Origin: Strongylocentrotus purpuratus
Lineage: Eukaryota; Echinodermata; Echinoidea; Camarodonta; Strongylocentrotidae
Assembly (NCBI RefSeq): GCF_000002235.5
Contig: NW_022145611.1
Location: 20,148,114-20,212,113 of the forward strand
DNA: 64,000 nt
Reading direction: 5' to 3'
Part shown: positions 33,900 to 46,245 of the stretch, piece by piece
Layout of the letters: every line of letters begins with the position of its first letter
Position numbering within the stretch: position 1 is the stretch's first letter
Notes under the pieces: model-generated
What the model was told of the DNA's origin: nothing
Database searches by the model: none
The model's input: only the letters and a program-made list of their open reading frames with translations
Translations under genes and position numbers: made by a program

Positions 33900-34269
33900 A
33901 TGGACTATTATCTCCCCGACGTCGCCCCGAGCCGCCTCTCCATGAATGCCGCATCGATTCTCGCGGGCAGTCTGCCTCGTCCCGTCCACAGCCCCTCATC
34001 GACGACATCGTCTCCACCGGCGACTCCGACTTCTTCCTCCTCGTCAGCCAAGTTGGGGTTCTCTGCCTCGCACATCTCCCCGGCCATGGCGGCCTATTAC
34101 AACCCCTACACTGGCTGCCCGATGACGGGAATGACTTCCCCATCGTTTACCATCGATAATATTTTGGCGCCTCGTCCCTACCCGGCCATGCCCGGTCCGC
34201 GACACGCTCCCTATCTACCGCTCGCCCCTCATCCTCACTTCCCGCTGCTCCATCCTGAGTATCACTTAG
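33900..34269 (+). CDS. Goosecoid homeobox protein, exon 1
   Basis: First of three exons (33900-34269, 39977-40176, 42565-42960) encoding 321 residues. Goosecoid is a nuclear paired-class homeodomain repressor acting in axial patterning and mesendoderm or oral-side specification. The start is ATG 33900 (MDYYLPDVAPSRL). Residues 31-50 are Ser/Pro/Thr-rich. SFTIDNILAPRP (82-93) is the eh1/GEH motif that recruits Groucho-type corepressors. A His/Pro-rich stretch (LAPHPHFPLLHPEYHL) follows. The exon ends in phase 1 at G|GTGAGT. Vertebrate Gsc proteins carry the eh1 motif at the extreme N-terminus. Here about 80 residues precede it, or the annotated start is upstream of the ancestral one. Confidence 0.93.
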
Positions 34270-37200
34270 GTGAGTTCTTATCTTAAAACAAATTTCATTT
34301 CAAGATCTTTCATGTTTATGCCTATCTTTATTAATAATTTTAACGAAAACTCACAGCACATTAAGCTCAACAAATATGTGAAGATTTAAAAAAAAATGAT
34401 CGTTTCTATATTTTTCATTTAGTTTGTTCTTTTCAAGTCCCGTTTACGTTGTTTCACAGCAACAAGCTGTGATATTACCTTTTAACAATATGTTAAGTTA
34501 TCTTTCATCTGTTATATAGTTTTCTCTCTTTTCAACTATAATTATAAATTTAACAGTCTAGAGTCCACATTCCATATCCACAAATATTCACTCCTTACTC
34601 ATAATTCCGACTGCTATGAATGTATAAGATTAATATACATAGTGATATGCCTATGTTATTGTAATCAAACATCAAGTATCATTGCATACATTTTCCCATC
34701 ACACAAATTTGTACTGTTTAAAACACAAATCGTGGAGACACGAAATTCATTAGTCAATGCTACAATTTGTTAGCCTTAAAGACGGACATAATTTATACAT
34801 GTAATACTTTCCTTTAAACATTCTACGTTTCAAGCGGGTTCAGAACAGGAAAGAAACGATCACATCATCTATTTCCCTGTCATTGCTTGAGCCACAATCA
34901 AGAACGCGGAAAAGAAGGCGGGCTTCTTTTATAATTAAACAATTAAAACAAAAGACTGACCTGTCGATTCATGGATTTGTCACGCGTTTTTGAGAATTCG
35001 AGGAAGTCTTGAAAGCTAGTATATACGCATCGTTGTAATTAATTTGTTCATAGGATTCAAAATAAATTAGAACTTCATAATTTTCTTTTTCCATTAACCG
35101 TCGATATGTCCCAATTTATGCTGAGGAAGATAATGTATAGTAAAATTATTTACAACAGCTAGGCACGCCTATTTGTTTCCTCAAGTTCTTTTGTTGGAAA
35201 TTCACCACCATTTTAAAATAAATTGTAAATACGTACAAGACATAGTGGCTCAGTGATGAATCTTTTTTTAAATTTCTTTCTAGATGCTAGTAATGAGACT
35301 TATACAGAAAAAGATAACACTAAAAAAATAGCACTCCTCGATAATATTAAGCAACATCTTTTTAAAGTTGCTAATTATGTGCAGGACAATGATAATTATC
35401 GTTTTGTTTGTGAAAGCATATTTCTTCTTCACCGCAACCCATTTCCAGTTTCGCAAAATGTTTATATGGATTCTCAAGTAATTTGCTTAATTTGTTTACA
35501 TTATTTGTCTTACTGTTGGAATTTATTTTACAAATCCGACTTTTACCAATCCATGAAATTACCAATCAATAAAACATGAATAACTCGTAATAATTATAAA
35601 TCATATATTATGACGGGCTCAAATGTTTTTTGCATTTGATATAATCACAGTCCCATTAAAACAATAACACCCACCTCCCTCTAAAAACAAAATACTCGTG
35701 CGAAAGTATGAATGATAATCATGGCGATTAAGAATATCTGCATAGTTGAGTTTATTTCTCCCAGGAAAGTAATTTTTAAGTGGGCTATACCACATTGAAA
35801 TAGAAAGAAAGATGCTGTATCAACACTTCACATCTTGAAAAAGATACAACACATCGGTATGCTTTTTGTAAAACTTCCAAAACATAAAAGCTCTAGAGGG
35901 ATTTGAGTTAAGACCTATAAAAAGACCCAATTAATAAAATCGCCCTCATATTAAATATGCGTTTGGCATTTTGAAATTACTTGTAGGCCTATAATGTACT
36001 TTATAAGATCTTTATGACAGGTTTTTCTTCATATTTGAGATTTGATTTTGCAACAAAATTTGGAACCATAAGAAAGACATTTTGATATATAAAAAGAGGG
36101 TCTATACAGAGATATAGAATATGAATTTTCATGGTCATTTTAGTCAGGAAAGAGGCAAGCGGGTTAGCTTCAGATAATTATTAAATTGCTCAAATTATCC
36201 TTCTTTGAAAAAAGGAAGAGCCTATCTTTTTTTTGTTAACAATTTCGCAATTTTCAGAGTGCTATAACTTTTTATTCTCTCGATGATTACTAGATTAAAT
36301 TGATAAAACAAGCAGGGAATAAGTCAACTTGTTAAATGATGGTTTTCGTTTCAAGAAATGTTATCCACGACCGATGTGTACTTCAATATTTTTTTTTATG
36401 GCGGTTAAAATAATACATAATCCAGGAAATGATGCCAATGCAGTCAGTTAAAAACACCAAATCAAGGAGATCCTTGACCAAATATAGAAGTGAGAAAATA
36501 CCACCATTGCTGATGCAGTTAAAGGTACTATGTCCCATTTGCAGGCCAAAAAAATAAAAAGTTAAATTCCAACTGCATTTGAAAGATAATACTTATTTAG
36601 AACTTCCCTAAAAAAGGTGGGGCTTGAAAAAGTCTTCAAGTGGGAAAATAATGACTATTAGTTGTCAAATCGACTTTAGGGCTATAGAGCCCAAAAGTAA
36701 TCGCCTTGATTTTCAGACAATTGTACCGAATGGTCATACGTTTTATGCTGCGCAAAGATTCAATCAGTTTAATATTGGCCATCACAAGAAGTGGGTTATT
36801 GATGTAGACAAATGCTCATGTACCCTTTACAACTCTTTTCATGTATGTTATTACCAAAAAAGAAAAAAAAGCCAGTCAGCTACTCAATAGTGCCTGACAG
36901 TGAAGTCTAGCAAGTAAACGGGTTTCCTGCATAATTTGAATATGAGGACACTGCTAACGTTTAAATTTCACAGATAGGACATACATGACATATTCATAAT
37001 TCCTGCAAAGTTCTACAGAATTTGAGGTTGGCTGCAAAAGGGACACAGTACCTTTAAGAGCAACAAGTCAATAAATTGATCGAACTTTTAAATACTAAAT
37101 CTTCACGAACAAAAATAGATAATTTTTTTCTCATCTTTCGCGAGGTCAACGGACGACTAGAAATGACCTGGTATAGACTTGATGAATGTGGATGGTTTTA

Positions 37201-39976
37201 ACATTCCGTTGTCCCAGTACGAATCTAATCGCGACAAAAGAAACAGGTGTGTTGGGTCGTTATCAAGCTCAGTTTTGTATTTTAAGGGATGAGGTAGGAT
37301 CTTATCACTTTTCTTCTGAGTGTTTTACCAGAGAGGATGTAATTGGTTGTCATTCAGAGAGAGATGTGTGTGTCCATCGCCAATGATATTGTATGGAGAG
37401 ATAAGCCTTGGACGTGATTCACAACGTGTCGAGATTAACACCAGGGAAAAGAGCTCTCCAAAACGATTTTCTTTATTGAAAATCGAATCGAGATGAATGC
37501 AACGCCATAAAGACCAAATTCAAAGGGACCATGGTTTAACCAATTTCCCCTTCCATTCAATCATTACCAGTTAAAAGGCCCTCGTAATCACTCCTTTATT
37601 TCTTCAAGGCATTAACCAAAAAACAGCTTCTTAAGACGGGTACAAAGTGCTGGTTTATTGTGGGTGCGTTGTTGGTGGTATGATACAGGGTACATGGTCA
37701 GGTGGCCCTGCTGGGGTTAGACCTGGTCAAAGTGGGCTTCAAAAGCCACAACACATTCTCCAAATCAATAACCCAATACTGTGGCTAATTTGTTAATTTG
37801 TAAGGTGAAGAATAGGATTACGTCACAAGGGTTAATCTCAATTTCATAAATTGAGGTGATGGATATTGTAGTGAAACCTCGCACTGTTTTGTATGCCAAG
37901 AGGCCAACGTCCTGCGATGGAAGTGTTTGTGGTTGAATTGAGAGAGGGGCGAGAAAGGGAAAGGTCGCGATGATCATTTTTCAACTGAACTGAACCCTAA
38001 TCCGATTGAAATAACTTTTTTGAAGGAGATGATCACCTCACATTGGCTTTTAATAACCAATCTCGTAAAACCATGGATCTAAATCTACCCCTTTTTCTTT
38101 ATTCAAAGGATTTGGGCCTTAATAACCCCCTAATTCTAATTCTACTTCTTCTTCTCATTCTTCAAGAAAGTAATCGTTTCACCCTTTCTTTCCCATCAGA
38201 ACTGTTATTGAAACTTAGCGCATTGTGCAAGGTTTATCGTTATGGCTTCTTATAGTTTCTTTTTAATATAACAGTTTTTTTATGACTGCGTGGGGCCTTC
38301 GAAGGATCCGACATAATATCAATGATGAAAATATTTTAATCATAATCTTCAATCATTTTCAATGAATATAATTTTCATTTTCAAAGGATCATACTAACTT
38401 GATACAAATCTTGAGCTATATCAGCTATCTGAAGGACAAAAGAACAATCTTCAGATCAAACTATTTTGAATTGTTGTGAGAATATGATATGTCTCACAGT
38501 GTTGAATTGTTTCACCCCTTCCTCTTGAATCCTAAATAAAGAAGAATAAAATGAAGCATTTAAAAAGAAAGTAAAAGATACTTTAAATCTTTGCCTAATC
38601 AGATTTCGTTTGCTAAAATCTCAGATTCTGCACAAAGTAGCTTTAAAGCTCATTTTAGAATTAGCTAATTCCAACAAGAAGATTTACAGATAAGACCGAA
38701 CGGAAAACGGATATTTTTTAACAAATCTGACAAGAGAATTAGACGATTATCACCGGTCTAAGAGGTTATTCCTTTGTATCCAAATCTGCCTAAAATACCT
38801 GTCATGAAGTACCAGTCCCATACATAACAAAAGGCGTTACCAGTCCGTTACTCATTCGATGTATTATCACACAGTACTTAACATACTCAGGAATAAGGGG
38901 GAAAAACGTTATGGGCCCTGGAGGTAGGAAATAAAAGTCTTTTCTTGGATTTGAAAAGTATTATCTTCAGTGACGATGAGTCTACAAAATCTGAACGGAA
39001 CCGGATATAATTGAAATTCAAATACTCTGCTGTTTAAAAAAAACTCTACTATTATTCATCTTTAAAACTGTTTGATATGTAGATGGAACAAAGTTTCAAA
39101 GCCCTGCCTATAAACGTAAGTGCAAGTTCATCGTAGGATAAACCAGATAACGGCACATCTCTTTGTTTAATCTTCATCACTCATGTTATATCTGCAGTAT
39201 ATCTTTTGCTTTCTTGTGGGACAGGATAAGAATTTTAAAAGCCCTGACAGTGATGGATGAAGTGGAACATCGATCATGCTTTAATTCATTTGATTATCAT
39301 GGTAGCAGAGGCTAGTCTGCTTGTACTGATAAGATTACTGGCTGCCTATCCCTTAATAAACCAAATGCATACCAACACCAAGTTCACCTGCGCCGCCTCC
39401 ATCCATCCATCTCTTTCGAACTTCACTATTGAACATACATGTATATCCATTTGCCGTTAGATGCAATATATAATACAACTTGCGAACAGATTAATAAATA
39501 CACGAAAATAAACCGGGCAATGGTTGCCTAACTCAGGTGAAGGATTCCTGAAGATACAAGACATCTTGTGCTTGATACAATGTTTTCCTTTCCTACTATT
39601 GTGTATTGGTACAATAGTTATAAGGGCAGAATAAAATCAAACCAAAATTAAAACAAAAAACTTAAACAACGATAAGAGACAAGTTTGATACCAATATTTT
39701 CTACAGCAGTATGGAAAACTTTAATACCAGTAATTCATACAATGACTGAAACCGATATTTTCCAAAATATAATTACAAAACTTTTATATTTTTCAACAAC
39801 ACTAGAGACAACTTTCAGTCTCTAACAACAAAAGTGAAACTTCTGATAGCAATCTTTTTCAACAACTTTGATGTCACTCTTTTCAACAAGACAGACAATT
39901 TTAGATAAATCTTATCAATAACAATAGAAGAAAAAAAAATAAGACCATTCTATTATTTGATTCCTCCCATCTCCAG
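34270..39976 (+). other. goosecoid intron 1
   Basis: 5.7 kb, GTGAGT to CCAG. Contains the TTAA-flanked MITE at 36519-37057. Apart from that I see AT-rich single-copy-looking sequence, and small unrelated open frames look fortuitous. Confidence 0.8.
36519..37057. mobile_element. TTAA-flanked MITE in gsc intron 1
   Basis: TTAA at 36519 then AGGTACTATGTCCCATTTGC. The right end read on the minus strand is TTAA then AGGTACTGTGTCCCTTTTGC. The 539-bp body is non-coding. Superfamily Kolobok or piggyBac by TTAA and AAGG tips. It differs in sequence from the element at 16732. Confidence 0.8.
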
Positions 39977-40176
39977 CTGCCTACCATGCCTACACGGCCT
40001 ACCCTCATATGGACCTACTAGCCCGCAACCAGAAGAGGAAGAGGCGACATCGCACCATCTTCACCGAGGAGCAATTGGAACAACTCGAGGCGACGTTCGA
40101 GAAGACACACTACCCCGACGTCATGCTCAGGGAAGAACTTGCCATCAAGGTCGACCTCAAAGAGGAACGAGTTGAG
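39977..40176 (+). CDS. Goosecoid homeobox protein, exon 2 (most of homeodomain)
   Basis: Acceptor CCCATCTCCAG, phase 1 join giving [20 protein letters not shown], then the homeodomain from residue 145: [46 protein letters not shown]. It ends at GAG|GTACGA after homeodomain position 46. An intron between positions 46 and 47 is a conserved feature of paired-class genes. [11 protein letters not shown](D/E)EQLE and YPDV..RE.LA.KV.L.EE.VEV are diagnostic of Goosecoid. Confidence 0.96.
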
Positions 40177-42564
40177 GTACGAGCTGGAGATCATTTTTTT
40201 TTTGGGGGGGGGAGGGACAATTTTATTTTAAAAAACAAGCCCCCCAAAATGAACATAGAAATAAAGGTGACTATTCTAAAATGAGGTGTCGTCTTGGTCT
40301 AGTGGATAAGTCATCATAAGTATTGACCACATGGGAAGTGGTTCAAATCCCTGCCACATCGCTAATTTAGTGTAATCCTTTCATTCTTATCTGTAATAAA
40401 TTTTGTGGTCACTTTAAAACATTTCCTTATTATCGCAGATATGGATAGAGAGATTATGAATACACTTAATATTTGCTGGTAAATGATTTAGAACTTTCTC
40501 TGCGATCAATCAATACTCATTGAGTATCAAAAGAAAAGGAAGAAGCAGGACAAATTAAAAATATATCAAAGTGAAATATCTCAATGACATATTGTTATAG
40601 ATGGAGAAACGGGCTCTCAATAAGCGTTTTAGAATGTCAATGACTATCATTTATGTATTGACTGTTTGTTTGGTATTCGGGTTTTACAATTCACGATAAA
40701 ACATTAGCAGAAACACTCTTTTAAAAATGCTGAATGCCGTTTGGTGATTAGGCCACGCGCGAAATGCCAAAATATTTGATGATACTCTGAGAGAATATTC
40801 ATCAAATATGGCAAAGTATGATAAGCTTTTAATCCTAAGCACCTTTATTTTAGAACTCATCTTCTTCCCCGGAGTAAAACTCTAAAAGAAGCATTGATTT
40901 GGGTTAATATCGGGTGTTTTCAATGCGTGTAAACTTACCATCAAAAGCCAGCTTTGGGCAGAATCACAGATAAGTATTCAGAAATGCAGATTAGCAGAAA
41001 GAAAGCTCCCAGAGCTTTTACGATCTATTGGAAGATGAGAAGAAGAAAAAAAACAACATCTTATGCCTAATTTTGGAGATTTTCTTCAGGTTTGCTCGAA
41101 TAAACACTAATCATGAATTTCCATGTTTGTAGCGAGATTATGGGGTATTCCACTATCACATACGCGTCCGACTTAAAGGATCAGCATATTTTCTATCCTT
41201 TAATCTTCGAGCCTGCCTCATAACCAGGAGATAGATGGAGTTGGGTGGGCAATATCTTCAAAATGACTTGAATAATTTTCAGATATTGAAAGAAGCGATA
41301 GAAAGGATTTTGTGTATGTCTTGATTGTTGTTATTTTAAGAGCAACAAAGCATGGAAATTAGAAAAAGTGAAGTTAAATAGAAAATCATGGTCAGTTTGA
41401 GGGAATATGTGGCCCAAAACCTTCCATTCTCTAGTTTGTTGAGATACTTATTGCTTGCAAAACATTCACTTTAAAAGATTCAGCAATCATAAACGTCATC
41501 TTTTGAAAGGAAAATATCTATCCTTTATATTTTCTTTAGATTCATTTTTATAATAAAGCAAGCAATGCAGTGCTCTGGTCTGCATGCTCCTATGTGCAAA
41601 TGTTGTATATAGTTTTTTGATTTATCAATAACAGTACTTATAAATCATCATTTTAATGAATTCGGATACGTATCGAAACCTAAGGGGGTGACATTTTTAC
41701 CTCCTTTCATATTGCTATGCATGGTGGTGGCCTATGTCAGCAGTTACATTCGCCAAAATCGTAAGGGGAACAAGATGCGGGTTGTTTACTTGCCATGAAG
41801 GGGGCAACAATGCCACAAGGACACGGAAAATACAATTCAAACGAAACTTAGACTAATTACCCTTGTAAGGCTTTATGACATAGCGCCCCTTTCGAATATT
41901 AAAAATTCACACCATTCTTTTCCTCTGAAACTTTAGGAGGGTGGTTGGAATTGAAGAAGATAGAGGGTTATTCCGGTTTGGGCTCAGAAAAATAATGAAC
42001 AGATGTATTTTGTAAAGAATTGACAAGATAATTGATATGATTAATTCTCAAAATCTGTTCTCTTTGATAAAAAAAAAATCCCTCTCGTGATTATCAAGGA
42101 TGTATTGCACGACATAATATTATTTCCATATATTATTGGTCAAACGTTTATTATTGTTTAACACTGTTTGAAACACAACGGAGGTAAATGGAGGGGATAG
42201 AGGGCTACAATATATTATGATGATTTAAAATCCTACTTTTTTAAATCACTTTTGTGATTGCTTATGTCGTAATTTTTTTTAAAATATATAATTGCATCTA
42301 TATCCTATAGAAACAATAAATTATTTGATTGATGGACACGATAAAAATGGACGTATGCCTACTGTAAAAAAAATTCTCACTCTCTTTCTAATCCTTTTTT
42401 TTCTTTTGTAACACTTCAGCAACATCACTCATGTTGACAAATACACAATTTGAAAGATCAGGTTGCATTTCAAATTTTATTTTTACGCATGATAAAGGTG
42501 TAAAGGTAACAATTTGAACCCTAGATTATATTTTCTTTTTTTTACTTTTTCAATTGTATTTTAG
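40177..42564 (+). other. goosecoid intron 2
   Basis: 2.4 kb, GTACGA to TTTTAG. A SINE lies near its start. The rest is unremarkable AT-rich sequence. Confidence 0.85.
40284..40390 (+). mobile_element. tRNA-derived SINE in gsc intron 2
   Basis: GTCGTCTTGGTCTAGTGGAT contains an A-box-like TGGTCTAGTGG, and GTGGTTCAAATCCCTGCC a B-box-like GGTTCAAATCC. They are about 50 bp apart, as in tRNA-promoter SINEs. The tail is short and degenerate. A true tRNA gene is unlikely because no cloverleaf-closing acceptor stem is visible. Confidence 0.65.
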
Positions 42565-42960
42565 GTTTGGTTCAAGAACCGCCGAGCTAAGTGGAGGAAG
42601 CAGAAACGGGAGCAACAAGAGGCTGCCAAGCGGGCTTCCGAAGCATATAAAACCGAGTACGGGTCCAAACCAGACAAGACCTCTATCACCACCACCACCA
42701 CTCGCCCATCATCGCAACCTGCCAACGAATCCTCGCACCCGCCATCACTGAACGAAGACAGTCGGTTCGCTACGGGACGCTGCGACGGAGAGTCCGCACA
42801 CAGACGGGGAAGCGTGAACCCCTTTATGAGGCAAACGTCCGAGTACTCTGCGGACGATGAATCGGATTCGGAAGGGTTAGACATGGATTCCCCATCGGGT
42901 AGCGCTCGGTCTAGCCCCCTCTCGCTATCCCGCTCACCATCGGGGTCTCCTCGCCATTGA
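42565..42960 (+). CDS. Goosecoid homeobox protein, exon 3 (homeodomain end, C-terminus)
   Basis: Phase 0 acceptor TTGTATTTTAG. Begins VWFKNRRAKWRKQKREQQEA, completing homeodomain helix 3. Lysine at homeodomain position 50 (residue 194) gives the TAATCC preference shared by Goosecoid, Otx and Bicoid. The C-terminal region is low complexity and polar: a Thr run (ITTTTTRPSS), an Asp/Glu/Ser-rich acidic stretch (EYSADDESDSEGLDMDSPSG) and a Ser/Arg/Pro end (RSSPLSLSRSPSGSPRH). Stop TGA at 42958. An open frame of 138 codons on the opposite strand is only its shadow. Confidence 0.95.
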   Translation, partial: VWFKNRRAKWRKQKREQQEAAKRASEAYKTEYGSKPDKTSITTTTTRPSSQPANESSHPPSLNEDSRFATGRCDGESAHRRGSVNPFMRQTSEYSADDESDSEGLDMDSPSGSARSSPLSLSRSPSGSPRH

Positions 42961-45900
42961 TGAAGCAAAAGATTCAACCTGCTTCAATAACATTGTTCGG
43001 AAAATGATATTTCATTCTTTAATGAAATGGATTCACTTGATTGAAAAGTTCATACCCGGATATCAATGTCTTTAACTATCGTGAATTACTATATGAAGCA
43101 GTGGATTGTATATGTCACATACATTGTTTAACTTCTAGTTTAAATGAACGCAATGGAGGCCATTATTTAAACTCGACTTGCACTTTCAACACCTAACACA
43201 AATTGTGAAATTGAAATTCACAATTTTCACAAATTGTTTGCAAATTGATATTCGAAAAATCCACTTCACTTTGGCAATGTATTCAGCTTACGGTTATGTG
43301 CAATACGTTAGTTACTAATAATCAAGTATAGGATTCACCTTTTGACTGTTTTGATGTGCTTCTTTCATGCGATGTTAATTATTTGCAAAATTGATATTAT
43401 TTTAAGTCAGCCGGGTTAAGTTTTATATAACATGTACTGGTATGTTATGTGCCTCTGTGGGCAATTTCAGTTGCTATGGATCTCTGTTTTTCAGACTTTA
43501 AAAAAGCGCAGTAAAAATAACGATAACAACAATTGTTACCAGGGAAGGAGTCCAGAAAGTATCCATGCACGAATAAAATGGAAATGGGTCCGTACTTATG
43601 GTGAAGGAAACAAATCTGTTTTTCGGAAGTACTCTGGAGGAATATTGGTCTTAGCTATTCAAGATTAGCCGTCACTCGAGGTCGAGTCTCGAAATTCTTT
43701 AATCACCCCCGTTCTTTGATCTGGTGATTGAAGAGGGTCATAAGAAATGCATGATGATGGTTAAGCTCCCCCTACCTTAAGCCTTATCCCCGTAAGTGAT
43801 GGGATTTAACGGCCATGCGGATTGGTTCCGCCATGCGTATATTATCTGGGGGTATATAATCATGCAACAATCCCTTCACAAAAATACCAGAGAAAAAAAT
43901 ACTTATTATGTAACCACCAGTAAGACTCTTACTACTACAGAAGGTAATCGTTGATCAAACAAGGATGTAAATGGATGTATTTTGGTGGAAGTAAACATCA
44001 TCCATGAGGAGGTTTTAGGTGGAGATGAAAAGGCAATCATAGTTTAAAAACATTTTCCATATTATTGTGTTGAATATGTCATCCCCTCTGATTTTCTTCC
44101 CGTCCCCCCCCCCCGCCCCCTCACTCACTGTTTCTCTCTTCCTCCCGTGAATATCAGTATCAGTGTGTATACTATACTTAGATGATTTACCTCCATAATG
44201 AGCTATTATGTCTTGGTGCCTCTCACTCCCGTACCACTATTTCTTCATCCCTCTCCCCCTGCCACTGCCCCTTTGTCTCTTGCCCCTCTCTCCTCCACTG
44301 TCTCTTTCTTTCTTTCCATTCCCCTCTCCCTCTTCTTATCTTTCTTTCTCTCCGTTTCTCTCGCTTTCTCTCTCCCTCCTTCTACTTCCACTCTCTTGGT
44401 TAAACCCCTCTATCTCTCCTTCCCCCATCCTTTCCATGCAAATCTAGCCCCCCATCCCCCTATACCATTCCCCTTCCTCTGGAGTTATCACGTGATGTTC
44501 ATAATACGACAAAACAATTTCAATAATGTCATCACCTTAAAGTTTAATGATTTATTGCTGAGCTGGAGGTTTTAAAGTTAGAGACATTCGTAGTTAAATG
44601 TAATTTACTTGCTGAAGATCTGGTTTAGTATTGTTATATTAATGTAATATCTTAACAATTTTGTTTTAATTGACAATCTCTATATTTTGTATGAATATGT
44701 TTTCCAAAGTTACGTGTGGTATCACGCTGTTTGGTCGAGAATGCGTTTTGACAATCATCCTGTAAATATTGTTTTTTATATCTTAGTAATCAAAGTTCTT
44801 GTATTTTTGTGTTTGTATGTATATATATGTAAATATATAAAATGTATTTATGGCATCCAATGCTAATGGATCCTGACAGAAAATGATAGAATAGTGGGAA
44901 AGAAATGGATATCTTTGAAACAATGCTAGTATTTCTTGTTCATAACTTGAGTCTTAACATCTTTTAATTCAAATGTTATTACATAAATGATTTATAAAAG
45001 CCCTTACAATTTATTTGGGTGCTTAGAAATCCTTTGTCCTCGACACAACGAGATGTTCCCTTCCTAAAAAGCATTTACTGGTGGAAGGTCTTACAAATTC
45101 ATGCATCTCATTAATACGTTATAGTATTGTCTGGTTTATGCATTTTTATGTATTCATGAAACTGTATTGTATTTCTCAAATTCTACTGGGGATACAAAAC
45201 AGATACAAGACAGATATCAAATATCATGAACATCGAAAACGTATCAATATCCAACGTGGTAGTATTTCAGAAGGAAGACATTGTCCAATTTTATTTGTGT
45301 AATTTCGTTTATCTCGAATATCTTGAGTTTGTAACTGTGTATATTTTTGCATCTTTATGAAAACTTAGACACTGCATGACTCGGTGGTAAAGAAATGTGA
45401 TACAAATAAATTGATTATCATCATACTTCATGGCTGACTTTATGTCTTTAATCACAGAGTTAGATATTCGGTATATAAAGATGAATGAGAGGTGTGTAAA
45501 GGTAATACAATGTAAAGTAAAAATTGACAATGATATAGAGAGATAGTGAAGAATAAAAGGTTATACAGATACAAAGAGACAAACAAATGATAAAAGAGTG
45601 AGAGAGATAGAGAGAAGGGGAGATAGGGCGATAAAGAGAGAGAGGGAGAAAGAGAGGAAGAGAGAGAGAGGGAGAGAGAGAGAGAGAGAGAAAGAGAACT
45701 GGAGAGAAAGACCGAGAGACAGATGTGGAGGGGAAAAAAGCGAGATAGGTAAAATAGAGAGAAAGTATAGTAAACGGAGAATGTCATCCAGTGAATATAA
45801 AACAGATTAATGATTGGTGAGAACAAATTATCATCTATAAAATAACATACTCTAATGGTAGCTTAGTCACCAAATAAAACTTTGGTAAAAAATAATCAAA

Positions 45901-46188
45901 GTTATCATTATTAATACAATTCTTTCCCAGATCAAAAGATTAATGCTGACATCAATATTGTTTATTTTGTCACATTAAAAACCAAAAACAATGAGAGAAT
46001 ATTTTATTAATCCTTCTTTTGATGCCCAATATCATTGAGTTTCCTTGATTAAGATATGAATGAATAAACGCAAACAGTAGTCTGCTTTCCATTATAACCG
46101 TATAGTTCGACATTATTTACATTGTTGCACGTAGCCTGATACCAAGAAAACAAATTAAATCAAATATGTAATTTAAGTACTTTAGAGG
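42961..46188. other. gsc 3'UTR and intergenic, pyrimidine-rich repeats
   Basis: A CT-rich low-complexity stretch at about 44100-44460 and a GA microsatellite at 45590-45725 account for the open frames here. No exon seen. Confidence 0.55.
43572..43577 (+). terminator. Candidate gsc poly(A) signal
   Basis: AATAAA 612 bases after the gsc stop. It is the first exact hexamer I saw downstream. Later variants cannot be excluded. Confidence 0.3.
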
Positions 46189-46245
46189 AGGCGTGGTGGC
46201 ACAGTATTAGAGCAGTGGTCTCGTAACTGGGAGGTACTGGGTTCG
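46189..46245 (+). mobile_element. SINE head (tRNA-like), truncated
   Basis: GGCGTGGTGGCACAGTATTA, GAGCAGTGGTCTCGTAACTG, GGTACTGGGTTCGAAAA: A-box and B-box-like motifs about 40 bp apart. Homology stops right after the B box. Confidence 0.65.

Noticed and set aside
33854..34159. Two other open frames overlapping goosecoid exon 1
   Set aside because: Shadows of the GC-rich coding exon; neither keeps frame across the splice sites.
40284..40390. Functional tRNA gene
   Set aside because: A- and B-box motifs are present but no acceptor-stem pairing is visible; a SINE is the better explanation.
42561..42977. 138-codon open frame on the minus strand
   Set aside because: It is antisense to goosecoid exon 3, whose reading is certain from the homeodomain.
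44198..45826. Long Ser/Leu-rich and Arg/Glu-rich open frames
   Set aside because: Low-complexity CT and GA repeats, no splice or codon-usage support.
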